A stretch of 64,000 nucleotides of DNA from Limnohabitans sp. 63ED37-2 (lineage in GTDB: Bacteria; Pseudomonadota; Gammaproteobacteria; Burkholderiales; Burkholderiaceae_C). The position numbers and the translations under genes are program-made. Below the pieces are notes generated by a model. That model did not search any database, was not told the origin of the DNA, and saw nothing but the letters and a program-made list of their open reading frames with translations. The stretch covers positions 1,731,501-1,795,500 of the forward strand of contig NZ_CP011774.1 of assembly GCF_001412535.1 (NCBI RefSeq). Reading direction: 5' to 3'. Positions 23,325 through 31,105 of this stretch are shown here, one piece after another (position 1 is the first letter of the stretch; each line of letters starts with the position of its first letter).

Positions 23325-24714
23325 CCGCCGCCGCCTGATCAAAGCGGGGTTTCTGGTGCTGAGCCTGGGCGCGGCTCAGCTCGCACGCGGGGCCAACATG
23401 CTGGCCGTGCGGGTTTGGCCCGCACCTGACTACAGCCGCGTCACGCTTGAGTCGGACGCGCCCATCCAAAGCACCCAGACCTTCATCACCTCGCCGCCGC
23501 GCCTGGCGGTGGACATCGAAGGCATGCAACTGAACGCGGCTTTGCGCGAGCTGGTGGGCAAGGTGCAGGCCTCTGACCCCAACATCGCGGGTATCCGCGT
23601 GGGCCAGTACAGCGCGAATGTGGTGCGCCTGGTCATCGACCTCAAACACCCCATTTCGCCACAGGTCTTCAGCCTGCAACCCGTGGCCCCTTATGCACAC
23701 CGCCTGGTGCTGGACCTCTACCCCAGCCAGGCCATTGACCCGCTGGAGCAACTGATCCAGGAACGCACTGCGGCCAAACCTCCGTCTGCCGTGGACAAGC
23801 TGCCCGGGGCATCGGCCACGGTGAACGACCCTTTGGGTGATTTGATCGCCCGGCAAACGCAGGCCGGCGCGGCACCCTTGCCCCAGGCCTTGCCCGCGCC
23901 AACGACCCGCAGCCCCGACATGGCCCCAAGCGAGGGGCCCTTCATGGACAAGCCCAGTCGCCCGGGCAGCGCACCCGCACAGCCCCGCACCGACCGCCTG
24001 ATCGTGGTCGCACTCGACCCGGGCCACGGCGGAGAGGATCCAGGAGCCATTGGCCCCGGCGGCACCCGCGAAAAAGACGTGGTGCTCAAGATCGCCAAAA
24101 TGCTGCGCGAACGCATCAACGCCAGCAGCGTGGGCGGAAGTCCTATGCGGGCTTTTTTGACACGCGACGCCGACTTTTTTGTGCCCCTGCATGTGCGCGT
24201 GCAAAAAGCCCAACGTGTGCAAGCGGACCTGTTGGTCAGCATCCACGCCGATGCTTTTTACACCCCCAGGCCACAGGGCGCGAGCGTGTTTGCGCTCAGC
24301 CAAGGTGGCGCCACCAGCGCCGCCGCCCGCTGGATGGCACAAAAAGAAAACAAGGCCGATGTGATCGGCGGCGTGAACCTGGGCGTGCAAGACAGCCAAG
24401 TGCAACGTGCCCTGCTCGACATGAGCACCGCCGCGCAAATCAAAGACAGCCTGTCCTTGGGCAACAGCTTGCTGCGCGAGATCGGCAGCGTGGGCAAGTT
24501 GCACAAACCCCGGGTTGAGCAAGCCGGCTTTGCCGTGCTCAAAGCCCCCGACATCCCCAGTGTACTGGTGGAGACCGCCTTCATCAGCAACCCGGAAGAA
24601 GAAGAAAAACTGCGCAGTGAGGCCTACCAAAAGCAGCTGACCGATGCCCTGCTGCGCGGCATCTTGCAGTATTTTTCGCGCAACCCGCCGCTGGCACGCA
24701 ACCGGGGCATTTGA
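23314..24714 (+). CDS. amiC: N-acetylmuramoyl-L-alanine amidase
   Basis: 466 residues. It cuts the amide between muramic acid and the peptide stem during cell separation, in the periplasm. The N-terminus MRPDRRRLIKAGFLVL has a twin-arginine-like motif, in keeping with Tat export of AmiC. An AMIN domain covers about residues 30-135. A Pro/Ala-rich linker (about 150-225) leads to the amidase_3 domain. Zinc ligands lie in ALDPGHGGEDPGAIG (His), GTREKDVVLKIA (Glu) and VSIHADAFY (His); the last Glu is in VLVETAFISNPEEE. The gene overlaps tsaE by 11 bp. Confidence 0.94.
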   Translation: MRPDRRRLIKAGFLVLSLGAAQLARGANMLAVRVWPAPDYSRVTLESDAPIQSTQTFITSPPRLAVDIEGMQLNAALRELVGKVQASDPNIAGIRVGQYSANVVRLVIDLKHPISPQVFSLQPVAPYAHRLVLDLYPSQAIDPLEQLIQERTAAKPPSAVDKLPGASATVNDPLGDLIARQTQAGAAPLPQALPAPTTRSPDMAPSEGPFMDKPSRPGSAPAQPRTDRLIVVALDPGHGGEDPGAIGPGGTREKDVVLKIAKMLRERINASSVGGSPMRAFLTRDADFFVPLHVRVQKAQRVQADLLVSIHADAFYTPRPQGASVFALSQGGATSAAARWMAQKENKADVIGGVNLGVQDSQVQRALLDMSTAAQIKDSLSLGNSLLREIGSVGKLHKPRVEQAGFAVLKAPDIPSVLVETAFISNPEEEEKLRSEAYQKQLTDALLRGILQYFSRNPPLARNRGI

Positions 24715-24717
24715 TTC

Positions 24718-24757
24718 GGCCTGTGATTTGGCCCTTGGTTTGGCCTGTGATTCGGCC
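24718..24757. repeat. 16-bp direct repeat between convergent genes
   Basis: GGCCTGTGATTTGGCC (24718-24733) recurs as GGCCTGTGATTCGGCC (24742-24757) with one difference, just after the amiC stop codon. Further GGCC units sit between them. It may be a slipped-strand duplication. Confidence 0.6.
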
Positions 24758-24805
24758 GTGATCCGCAAGCCTATGCGTCTGGCAGTTCTGGCCAGCGAGC
24801 CGCGC

Positions 24806-25477
24806 TCAAAGCAGGTTGTTTTGGCTCGTCAGCACATCCCGATCGAACTGCGCCATGGCCGCCAGCGTCATGGGGTCGGTGGCCAACTGAGTGGCCAACT
24901 CGGGGCGCACCGTCACCGCATGGGCACCCGCGGCCATCAAGCGAGAGAGCACATCGGCCGATTTGATGCTGGCCGCCAGCAACTGCGGGCCATTCGCTTG
25001 CACGGCCACACAGGCGGCGACCAAGGCCCAGACATCCCGCCCATCGGCCTGCAAGCGGCCCACATAGGGCGCCACGAAACTGGCCCCCTGGGCCTGCGCC
25101 CACAGCAGTTGCATCGGGTTGGACAAGCCCGTGAGCAGCGTGGGCACACCCCGGGTCTGCACCTCGCGCAGCACGGCGAACCAATCGGGATGGCAAGGCA
25201 GCTTGAAGGTCAAGCGCACCTGGGCTTGCTCAGCGGCGGTCAGCAAAGCCCCCAACCATTGCGCGGCTTCGGACACATCGGCGCGGGGCAGCTGCAGCAT
25301 CAGCTCGGGCAAACGGGCCTGGCCCGCCTGCGCCACCAGCTGCAAATAGCCGGGCAGGCTCACCGGCAAACCGGCTTGCATGACCAGCGTGGGGTTGGTG
25401 GTCACCCCTTGCACCGGCGGGCAGCCTGCGGGCACAGCCCATTGGCGGGCATCGGCGCTGTCAAGGTAGAGCTTCAT
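24806..25477 (-). CDS. Transaldolase family protein (fructose-6-phosphate aldolase-like)
   Basis: 223 residues, the size of the small transaldolase/FSA group of class I aldolases. KLYLDSADARQW holds the conserved Asp, and GVTTNPTLVMQAG is the family signature. The Schiff-base Lys is predicted in RLTFKLPCHP. SFVAPYVGRLQADGRDV and AASIKSADVL match the rest of the barrel. It could cleave or form fructose 6-phosphate, or act as a transaldolase on a related sugar phosphate. It overlaps the ROK regulator by 4 bp and belongs to the leftward arm of the sugar locus. Confidence 0.85.
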   Translation of the reverse strand: MKLYLDSADARQWAVPAGCPPVQGVTTNPTLVMQAGLPVSLPGYLQLVAQAGQARLPELMLQLPRADVSEAAQWLGALLTAAEQAQVRLTFKLPCHPDWFAVLREVQTRGVPTLLTGLSNPMQLLWAQAQGASFVAPYVGRLQADGRDVWALVAACVAVQANGPQLLAASIKSADVLSRLMAAGAHAVTVRPELATQLATDPMTLAAMAQFDRDVLTSQNNLL

Positions 25478-26697
25478 GCGGCGTCCTGCTTGAGGAAGAT
25501 GTCTTTGTCGGGGAAGAACTGGCTGTGCAGCGGCAGCAAGGCCCCGCCCAAAGCGCGGGCGTGTGCACCGACCTGGCCTGCCAGCAGTTGCGGCTGGTGC
25601 ATGCCGTCAAAGCGGTATTGGGCCAGCGCCTCTTGGGTGGCGGCCATCAAGGTGCTCATGAGCGGTGCGCCCAAAGAGCCATCCATGACCACCGCATCCA
25701 GGTCCAGCAAGGCGGCCGAACTGGCCACCGTCATGGCCAGGGCTTGGCTGGCTTGGGCGATCCAGGTGCCCGTGAATTCGGCATAGTCGGCATGCAAGAT
25801 GCCGTCCTGGTGGATCAGCAAAGGGTTGTGCCCGGCGGCCAGCAAAGCTTGCTCCAGCTGCCAGCCTGAGGCTTTTTGCAAGAGCTGCGGCGGCATGCCC
25901 ATCTTTGGGTTCACACTGGACGCCAGGCCCACGGGCAGCGAACCGATCGCGCCAGCGTTGCCGCGCTCGCCATTCATGATGTGGCCCGACAGCACCAAAC
26001 CGCCTCCAATGAAGGTGCCAACAAACACGTACAAAAAGCTGCGCACGCTGCGGCCATGGCCTTGCAGCAACTCGGCCACACAGGCGGCGGTGGTGTCTTT
26101 GGCAAACACCACCGGGAAATCGGTCAAGGCCTGCACACGCGCAGGCAGGTCAATGTCTTCCCAACGCGCCAATGCCGCTGCCGCTTGACCGCCCATGAGG
26201 TCGGCCCATTTGTGCAGGGACAGCGGCGCCGTCAGGCCCACACCCACGGTGCGAGCCCACAAATCGCCCATGCGGTTTTGCAGGGTCTGCAGCCCCTCGG
26301 CCATGGAAGCGAAAAGCTGGTCCGGATCGGGGTAGTCGTACAGCACTTCCACACGCTCGACCGGTTGCCCGTTGAAATCTGCCACCAGCAACTCCAGATT
26401 GCGCCGCCCGACCTGAATGCCCACGCTGAATGCCCCTTGCGGGTTGAGCGACAGCGGCACCGAGGGCTGACCAATCTTGCCGCGTACCCGGTCCTGTTTG
26501 ACAAGCAAGCCGTCGTCGAGCAAGCGACCCACGATGATGGCCACCGTTTGGGTGGACAACTGGGTCAGGCGGGCCAGATCGGCCTTGGGGATGGCCCCAT
26601 GGTGGCGGATGGCCTGCAGAACGATGCGCTCGTTGAACTGGCGCATCCCCACGTGGTTGGAACCACGCATGGCGGATGTCGGGGAAGCGCTGTTCAT
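25474..26697 (-). CDS. ROK family transcriptional regulator
   Basis: 407 residues. The N-terminal winged helix (IVLQAIRHHGAIPKADLARL to STQTVAIIVGRLL) is followed by a ROK sugar-kinase-like domain (SVGIQVGRRNLELLVADFNG). ROK proteins such as NagC, Mlc and XylR usually bind a sugar and have a Cys-rich zinc motif after the sugar site. Here that region reads GERGNAGAIGSLPVGL and has no Cys cluster, so it is an atypical member. FVFVGTFIGGGLVLSGHIMN retains the conserved Gly-rich core. It probably controls the flanking sugar transport genes through the palindrome at 28009-28029. Confidence 0.9.
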   Translation of the reverse strand: MNSASPTSAMRGSNHVGMRQFNERIVLQAIRHHGAIPKADLARLTQLSTQTVAIIVGRLLDDGLLVKQDRVRGKIGQPSVPLSLNPQGAFSVGIQVGRRNLELLVADFNGQPVERVEVLYDYPDPDQLFASMAEGLQTLQNRMGDLWARTVGVGLTAPLSLHKWADLMGGQAAAALARWEDIDLPARVQALTDFPVVFAKDTTAACVAELLQGHGRSVRSFLYVFVGTFIGGGLVLSGHIMNGERGNAGAIGSLPVGLASSVNPKMGMPPQLLQKASGWQLEQALLAAGHNPLLIHQDGILHADYAEFTGTWIAQASQALAMTVASSAALLDLDAVVMDGSLGAPLMSTLMAATQEALAQYRFDGMHQPQLLAGQVGAHARALGGALLPLHSQFFPDKDIFLKQDAA

Positions 26698-26726
26698 GAA
26701 AATCGGGTGTGTGTGTTTGGAAAAAG

Positions 26727-27167
26727 TTAAAGCAGGATCACGCCTTTGCAGAACAAGGCGTTGCCATAGGCGGTGCCCTCGCCGCTTTGCACGATCAGGC
26801 TGGCCCCCTTGATTTTCTCGTAAAAGGCGTAGCGCTCCACAGCCTCCACTTGTTCAGGCTGGAAACCTTCGGCGACGACCAAATCGACCACCGATTGTTG
26901 GGCGGCTGTGCGGTGGCCTTCCGGGCTCTGGCACACCCGCATGAAGGCGGCAGGTTGCGGCACATCCACCGCCAGCGGCAACACCGACAGCACGGCGCGG
27001 CTGACGCGCTCCAGGCTGTGCCCGGGAATGCGCACCACGGGCTTGCCCTGACTCAAAAAGTTGGCGGTGAAGTTCGCATCCACCACCGCCACCCATTCCC
27101 CATGGCCCATGGCGCACAGGTGCATCAGCAACTCGGGGGTCAACAGCGGGTCGATCCCTTTCAGCAT
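26727..27167 (-). CDS. RbsD/FucU family mutarotase
   Basis: 146 residues. The family interconverts sugar anomers or ring forms: FucU for L-fucose, RbsD for ribose. The N-terminal motif MLKGIDPLLTPELLMHLCAM and GHGEWVAVVDANF (general base His region) are clear, as is YAFYEKIKGASLIVQSGE at the C-terminus. It is closer to FucU than RbsD in those motifs. It overlaps the ABC ATPase gene by 7 bp, so mutarotation of the imported sugar is the likely job. Confidence 0.9.
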   Translation of the reverse strand: MLKGIDPLLTPELLMHLCAMGHGEWVAVVDANFTANFLSQGKPVVRIPGHSLERVSRAVLSVLPLAVDVPQPAAFMRVCQSPEGHRTAAQQSVVDLVVAEGFQPEQVEAVERYAFYEKIKGASLIVQSGEGTAYGNALFCKGVILL

Positions 27168-27949
27168 GTGGCCGCCTCTTCAGAGCGCAAATTGGCCGGG
27201 TCAATGGCCCCGGTGATGAGGCCCACGATTTCTTCGGGGTTGGACTCGCGCGTCAAACGGCTGCAAATGATCCGGCCTTGGCGGAAGACCCAGATGCGGT
27301 CCACCAGCTCAAACACCTGGCGCAGGTTGTGGCTGATGATGATCAGCGGGATGCCCTGCTGTTTGAGGCCCTTGATGATCTCTTCCACCCGGGCGGTTTC
27401 TTGCACGCCCAGTGCCGCGGTGGGCTCGTCCAGGATGATGAGTTTTTTGGCGAAACCCGCAGCGCGGGCAATTGCCACACACTGGCGCTGCCCGCCCGAC
27501 ATGCCGCGCAGGCTCTCGCTCATGTCTTGAATTTTCACGCCCGTGGTGGCCAGCATGGCTGCCGATTTTTCGCGCATGGCCTTGTGGTTGAGAATGGACA
27601 GCGGCCCCAGGTTCAAGCGTGTGATCTCACGGCCCAAGAAGATGTTGGCTGGCACATCCAGGTCCTCGGCCAGCGCCAGGGTTTGGTACACGGTTTCAAT
27701 GCCCTGCTCGCGTGCGTCCAGCGGCGATTCAAAACGCACCTTCTGCCCGTCCAACAAGATGTCGCCCGTGTTGGGCTGCTCCACCCCGGTGATCAATCGC
27801 ACAAAGGTGCTTTTGCCCGCCCCGTTGTCGCCCACGATGGCAGCGTGCTCACCCGGCAAGAGGCGAAAGTGCGCATCGGTCAGGGCTTTGACACCGCCGT
27901 AATGCTTGGTCAATTGGCTGATTTCAAGAACGGGTTGGGAGGTGGACAT
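27161..27949 (-). CDS. Sugar ABC transporter ATP-binding protein (FrcA-like)
   Basis: 262 residues with one ATPase domain, as in FrcA, not the double domain of RbsA. Walker A is GDNGAGKSTFVRLI. The signature motif reads MSGGQRQCVAIARA, with Met in place of the usual Leu. Walker B is KLIILDEPTAALG, followed by the H-loop IIISHNLRQV. It drives import by the permease and binding protein encoded divergently at 28.1-30.1 kb. The start at 27949 (MSTSQPVLEIS) is preferred over one at 27979. Confidence 0.92.
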   Translation of the reverse strand: MSTSQPVLEISQLTKHYGGVKALTDAHFRLLPGEHAAIVGDNGAGKSTFVRLITGVEQPNTGDILLDGQKVRFESPLDAREQGIETVYQTLALAEDLDVPANIFLGREITRLNLGPLSILNHKAMREKSAAMLATTGVKIQDMSESLRGMSGGQRQCVAIARAAGFAKKLIILDEPTAALGVQETARVEEIIKGLKQQGIPLIIISHNLRQVFELVDRIWVFRQGRIICSRLTRESNPEEIVGLITGAIDPANLRSEEAATC

Positions 27950-28008
27950 GGCAAAAGCTTTCTCAAGAGATGGTGACAAGCATCGCGGATTTGTTGATTT
28001 ATTGCATT

Positions 28009-28029
28009 AGTAAAACTACTAGGTTTACT
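28009..28029. promoter_or_regulatory. 21-bp palindrome, candidate ROK operator
   Basis: The dyad has half-sites AGTAAA and TTTACT around a CTA-x-TAG core; only three of 21 positions break symmetry. It lies in the AT-rich stretch between the divergent ABC ATPase (start 27949) and binding protein (start 28117). AT-rich dyads of this kind are typical for NagC/XylR-type ROK regulators, and a ROK gene is in the leftward arm. Confidence 0.6.
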
Positions 28030-28116
28030 TAGTCTGTGTTTTCGATTCCAATCCTTGGGCGGTCAGACAAAAAAGGTTCCTGACCGATCACACCCTCAAC
28101 CACGGAGATGAAACCC

Positions 28117-29082
28117 ATGATCACCAAACGCACATTCGGCCGCCTGGCCATCGCTGCAGCAGCGGCCACCCTGTTCACCTCGGCCATGGCGGCTGACGTG
28201 ACCGTGGCCTACATCACCAACGGCAACACCAACGAAGGCTGGACGCTGATCAACGGTGGTGCCAAGAAAGCCGGTCAAGCCAAAGGTGTGAAATTCATCG
28301 AGCTGGCCGCTGAAAAAGGCGAGCTGTCCAAGCAATTGGCCATCGTGGAGGACATGATCACCCGCAAGGTCAACGCCATTGCGATTGCACCCGTGGACTC
28401 TGCAGGCATCGCCCCTGCCATCAACAAGGCGCTCAAAGCCGGCATCAAGGTGGTGGCGGTGGACACCGGCATCACCGGTGCGGCCATCACCTCTTACGTG
28501 GCCACCGACAACATCAAGGCCGCCAATGTGCAAGGCAAGTGGGCGGCTGAACAAATCAAAGACGGCGACACCGTGATCTATGTGACCGGCGACCAAGGCC
28601 AGTCCACCGGCCAGGAGCGCAAGAAAGGCTTTGTGGATGGCCTGAACGCCGTGCGCAAAAACGTGAAGATTGTTGAAGTGCCCACCACCTGGGATCAGAC
28701 CATGGCCCAAAACGGCGTGGAATCGGCCCTGCGTGCGAACCCCAATGCCAAGGTGATCGCCTGCGCCTGGGACGGTGGCGCACTGGGTGCCAAAGCGGCC
28801 TTGATGGCGGCGGGCAAAAAACCCGGCGACGTGAAGATCGCGGGTTTTGATGGCTCCCCTGGTGGCCTCGACATGATGAAGCAAGGCTGGCAACAAGCCA
28901 ACGCCGCGCAGATGCTGGCCAAGATCGGTCAAGTCGGTGTGGAAACTGCGATTGCGGCCGCTCAAGGCAAAAAAGTGGATGCCCGCATCGACACCGGCTC
29001 ATTCCTGGTGTTGCCCTCCAACGTGGACAAGTTCGCGGCCGACTCTGGCGTGGGCCAGTTCATGAAAGTCAAATCCAAGTGA
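28117..29082 (+). CDS. Sugar ABC transporter substrate-binding protein (FrcB-like)
   Basis: About 321 residues, a periplasmic binding protein of the RbsB/FrcB type. A signal peptide (ITKRTFGRLAIAAAAA, cleaved near SAMA-AD) is clear. The mature part starts VTVAYITNGNTNEGWTLING, with the first sugar-contact region, and later has DNIKAANVQGKWAAEQ and VIACAWDGGALGAKAAL. The ATG at 28117 has GGAGA 8 nt upstream; an ATG at 28108 is too close to it. A GC-rich hairpin follows, which may raise expression over the permease. Confidence 0.92.
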   Translation: MITKRTFGRLAIAAAAATLFTSAMAADVTVAYITNGNTNEGWTLINGGAKKAGQAKGVKFIELAAEKGELSKQLAIVEDMITRKVNAIAIAPVDSAGIAPAINKALKAGIKVVAVDTGITGAAITSYVATDNIKAANVQGKWAAEQIKDGDTVIYVTGDQGQSTGQERKKGFVDGLNAVRKNVKIVEVPTTWDQTMAQNGVESALRANPNAKVIACAWDGGALGAKAALMAAGKKPGDVKIAGFDGSPGGLDMMKQGWQQANAAQMLAKIGQVGVETAIAAAQGKKVDARIDTGSFLVLPSNVDKFAADSGVGQFMKVKSK

Positions 29083-29089
29083 TGGCGGG

Positions 29090-29119
29090 CCCGGACCTGC
29101 GGGTCCGGGTTCATCTTTT
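29090..29119 (+). terminator. GC-rich hairpin plus T-run after the binding-protein gene (attenuator)
   Basis: CCCGGACC and GGTCCGGG form an 8-bp stem with loop TGCG, and TTTTT follows at 29115-29119. It sits inside the operon, before the permease gene. Such partial terminators commonly let binding proteins be made in excess over membrane subunits. Confidence 0.75.
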
Positions 29120-29137
29120 TGCAAGATCGAGAAACTC

Positions 29138-30082
29138 ATGAAATCCATCACCCGACAAGAGTGGTACGGCGCTTTTGTAGCGGTCCTGGTGCTGGGCGTT
29201 GTGCTCAGCCTGGCCTCACCCTACTTTCTGACGACCGGCAACCTGTCCAACATCCTGGTGCAGGCCTCGGTCATCGCCTTGCTCGCGGGTGGTCAAACCT
29301 TTGTCATCTTGACGGGCGGTGTGGACCTGGCGGTCGGTGCGCTCACGGCACTGGCCGGCGCCGTGGCCGGTTACATGATGGTCAAACTCGGCGTCAACCC
29401 CTACCTGGCCATGGCCGTGGCGCTGGCCATTGGCGCTGCGGTGGGCGTGTTCAACGGTTACCTGGTCGCGTTTGTGGGCATCCCCGCCTTCATCGTCACG
29501 CTGGGTGGCCTGACCTTGTGGCGCGGCCTGGCGTTTGACTTGACCGGCGGTTTTGACAATGCGGGTCTGCCTGCCCCCTTCCCCTTTATTGGATACGGCG
29601 ATGTGCTGGGCATCCCCATGCCCACACTGATCACGGGCGTGTTTTTTGTGGTCATGGCCTTTGTCTTGTCCAGCACCAAGATCGGCCGCTATGTGTACGC
29701 CATGGGCTCCAACGAGATGGGGGCCCGCCAGGTGGGCATCAACATCCGCTGGTACAAGCTGGGTGTGTATGTCATCTCGGGCCTGGCCTGCGCCATGGCG
29801 GCCATTGTGCTCATGGCCCGCATGGATTCGTCCAGCGGCAAGATGGCCCAAATGTTCGAGCTCGACGCCATTGCCGCCGTCATTTTGGGGGGCACCTCGC
29901 TGTTTGGCGGGCGCGGCAGCATCTGGGGCAGTTTGTTGGGCGCGGTGCTGATCACCATGATCCGCAACGGCATGAACCTGATGGAAGTGTCTCAGTTCAA
30001 ACAAATGATGGCCATCGGCGCGGTGGTGATCGTCGCGGTGTGGATCGACGTGGTTCGGCGCAAGCACCTGCTGAAAAAATAA
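29138..30082 (+). CDS. Sugar ABC transporter permease (FrcC/RbsC-like)
   Basis: 314 residues with about eight to ten membrane helices, of the branched-chain/ribose permease family. Visible features are NLSNILVQASVIALLAGGQ, VILTGGVDLAVGALTALAG, and the ATPase-contact loop IGRYVYAMGSNEMGARQVGI. The C-terminal GGTSLFGGRGSIWGSLLGA is a family hallmark. It forms the channel with the FrcA-like ATPase encoded on the other arm. It is followed 4 bp later by the kinase gene. Confidence 0.93.
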   Translation: MKSITRQEWYGAFVAVLVLGVVLSLASPYFLTTGNLSNILVQASVIALLAGGQTFVILTGGVDLAVGALTALAGAVAGYMMVKLGVNPYLAMAVALAIGAAVGVFNGYLVAFVGIPAFIVTLGGLTLWRGLAFDLTGGFDNAGLPAPFPFIGYGDVLGIPMPTLITGVFFVVMAFVLSSTKIGRYVYAMGSNEMGARQVGINIRWYKLGVYVISGLACAMAAIVLMARMDSSSGKMAQMFELDAIAAVILGGTSLFGGRGSIWGSLLGAVLITMIRNGMNLMEVSQFKQMMAIGAVVIVAVWIDVVRRKHLLKK

Positions 30083-30086
30083 ACCC

Positions 30087-31043
30087 ATGGCCCTGCAACC
30101 CATGACCACCCCCAGTACCCCTGTTTTTGTCCTGGGCGAAGCCCTGATGGACTGCATCGCCCAGCCCGACGGACGGCTCTTGCCCCTCATGGGCGGCAGC
30201 CCTTTCAACTTGGCCCGTGCCGCCGCGCTGCGTGGCGCCTCGGTGGCTTACCTCAACCCCTTGTCGCGCGACTTGTTTGGCCAAGGCATGGCCCAGCAGT
30301 TGCAGCGTGATGGCGTGACCCTGCCCGGTGGCACCAGCGCCAAACCGACGGCCTTGGCGGTGGTGCAGATCGATCAAGGGCAACCGAGTTACGGCTTTTA
30401 CCGCGAAGGCATTGCCGACCGCGACTACACCGTGGACGGCATCCTGGCCTTGCTGCGCGAGAGTCCGAAGCCAGGGATTTTTCACACCGGCTCCTTGCTG
30501 CTGATCCCTCCGGAACACCACAAAGTGCTGGCCATCTTGCAGGCTGCTCGCGCCATGGGCTGGACCATCAGCGTGGACATCAACTTGCGCCCCCAGGTGG
30601 CGGGCGAATTGGGCCCTTATGTGGCCGCCTTGAAAGAGGTGATCGCCCTGACCGACTGGCTCAAAGCCAGCGATGAGGACCTGCAGACGATGGGGTTCGC
30701 CGATGTGCGCCCGGCCGAATCTGCACGCTTGGTCCAAGCGCTGCGAGCGGGCGTGTCCCAGTCCGCACTCAACCGCGTGGCCCTGACCTTTGGTGGTGAG
30801 GGTGCGCACCTGGACATCGCAGGCCAAGGCCACAGCCTGCCCGTGCCGCCCACCCAGGTGGTCGACACCGTGGGTGCGGGCGACACTTTCTGGGGCAACA
30901 CCCTGGCCGACTGGGCCCTGCAGCCCGAGGGTGCGGCCGATCGCGTGGCCACCACCTTGGCCCAGGCCATGAAAGCCGCGGCTTTGAACTGTGCCCGCCA
31001 AGGCTGCCAGCCGCCGCGCTGGGCCGAAGTGCAAGCGGCTTGA
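30087..31043 (+). CDS. Carbohydrate kinase, PfkB family (fructokinase-like)
   Basis: 318 residues of the ribokinase/PfkB fold. Near the N-terminus are FVLGEALMDCIAQPDG and MGGSPFNLARAAALRG, the substrate-binding region. The C-terminal signature TQVVDTVGAGDTFWGNTLAD contains the catalytic Asp and anion hole. Overall it most resembles bacterial fructokinases. It lies 4 bp after the permease, so it probably phosphorylates the imported hexose; fructose is the best guess. With the transaldolase-like enzyme, fructose 6-phosphate could be split to C3 units. Confidence 0.88.
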   Translation: MALQPMTTPSTPVFVLGEALMDCIAQPDGRLLPLMGGSPFNLARAAALRGASVAYLNPLSRDLFGQGMAQQLQRDGVTLPGGTSAKPTALAVVQIDQGQPSYGFYREGIADRDYTVDGILALLRESPKPGIFHTGSLLLIPPEHHKVLAILQAARAMGWTISVDINLRPQVAGELGPYVAALKEVIALTDWLKASDEDLQTMGFADVRPAESARLVQALRAGVSQSALNRVALTFGGEGAHLDIAGQGHSLPVPPTQVVDTVGAGDTFWGNTLADWALQPEGAADRVATTLAQAMKAAALNCARQGCQPPRWAEVQAA

Positions 31044-31105
31044 ACCCTGAAGGTCTACGGGAAGCTGAAACGGCTTTGGCCTTCAGCAGTGGCACCAAGG
31101 CGCCT

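Noticed and set aside
21681..23342. Extended 553-codon version of queG
   Set aside because: The extra N-terminal part is antisense to tsaE and has no homology-like features; GTG 22781 gives a normal-length protein.
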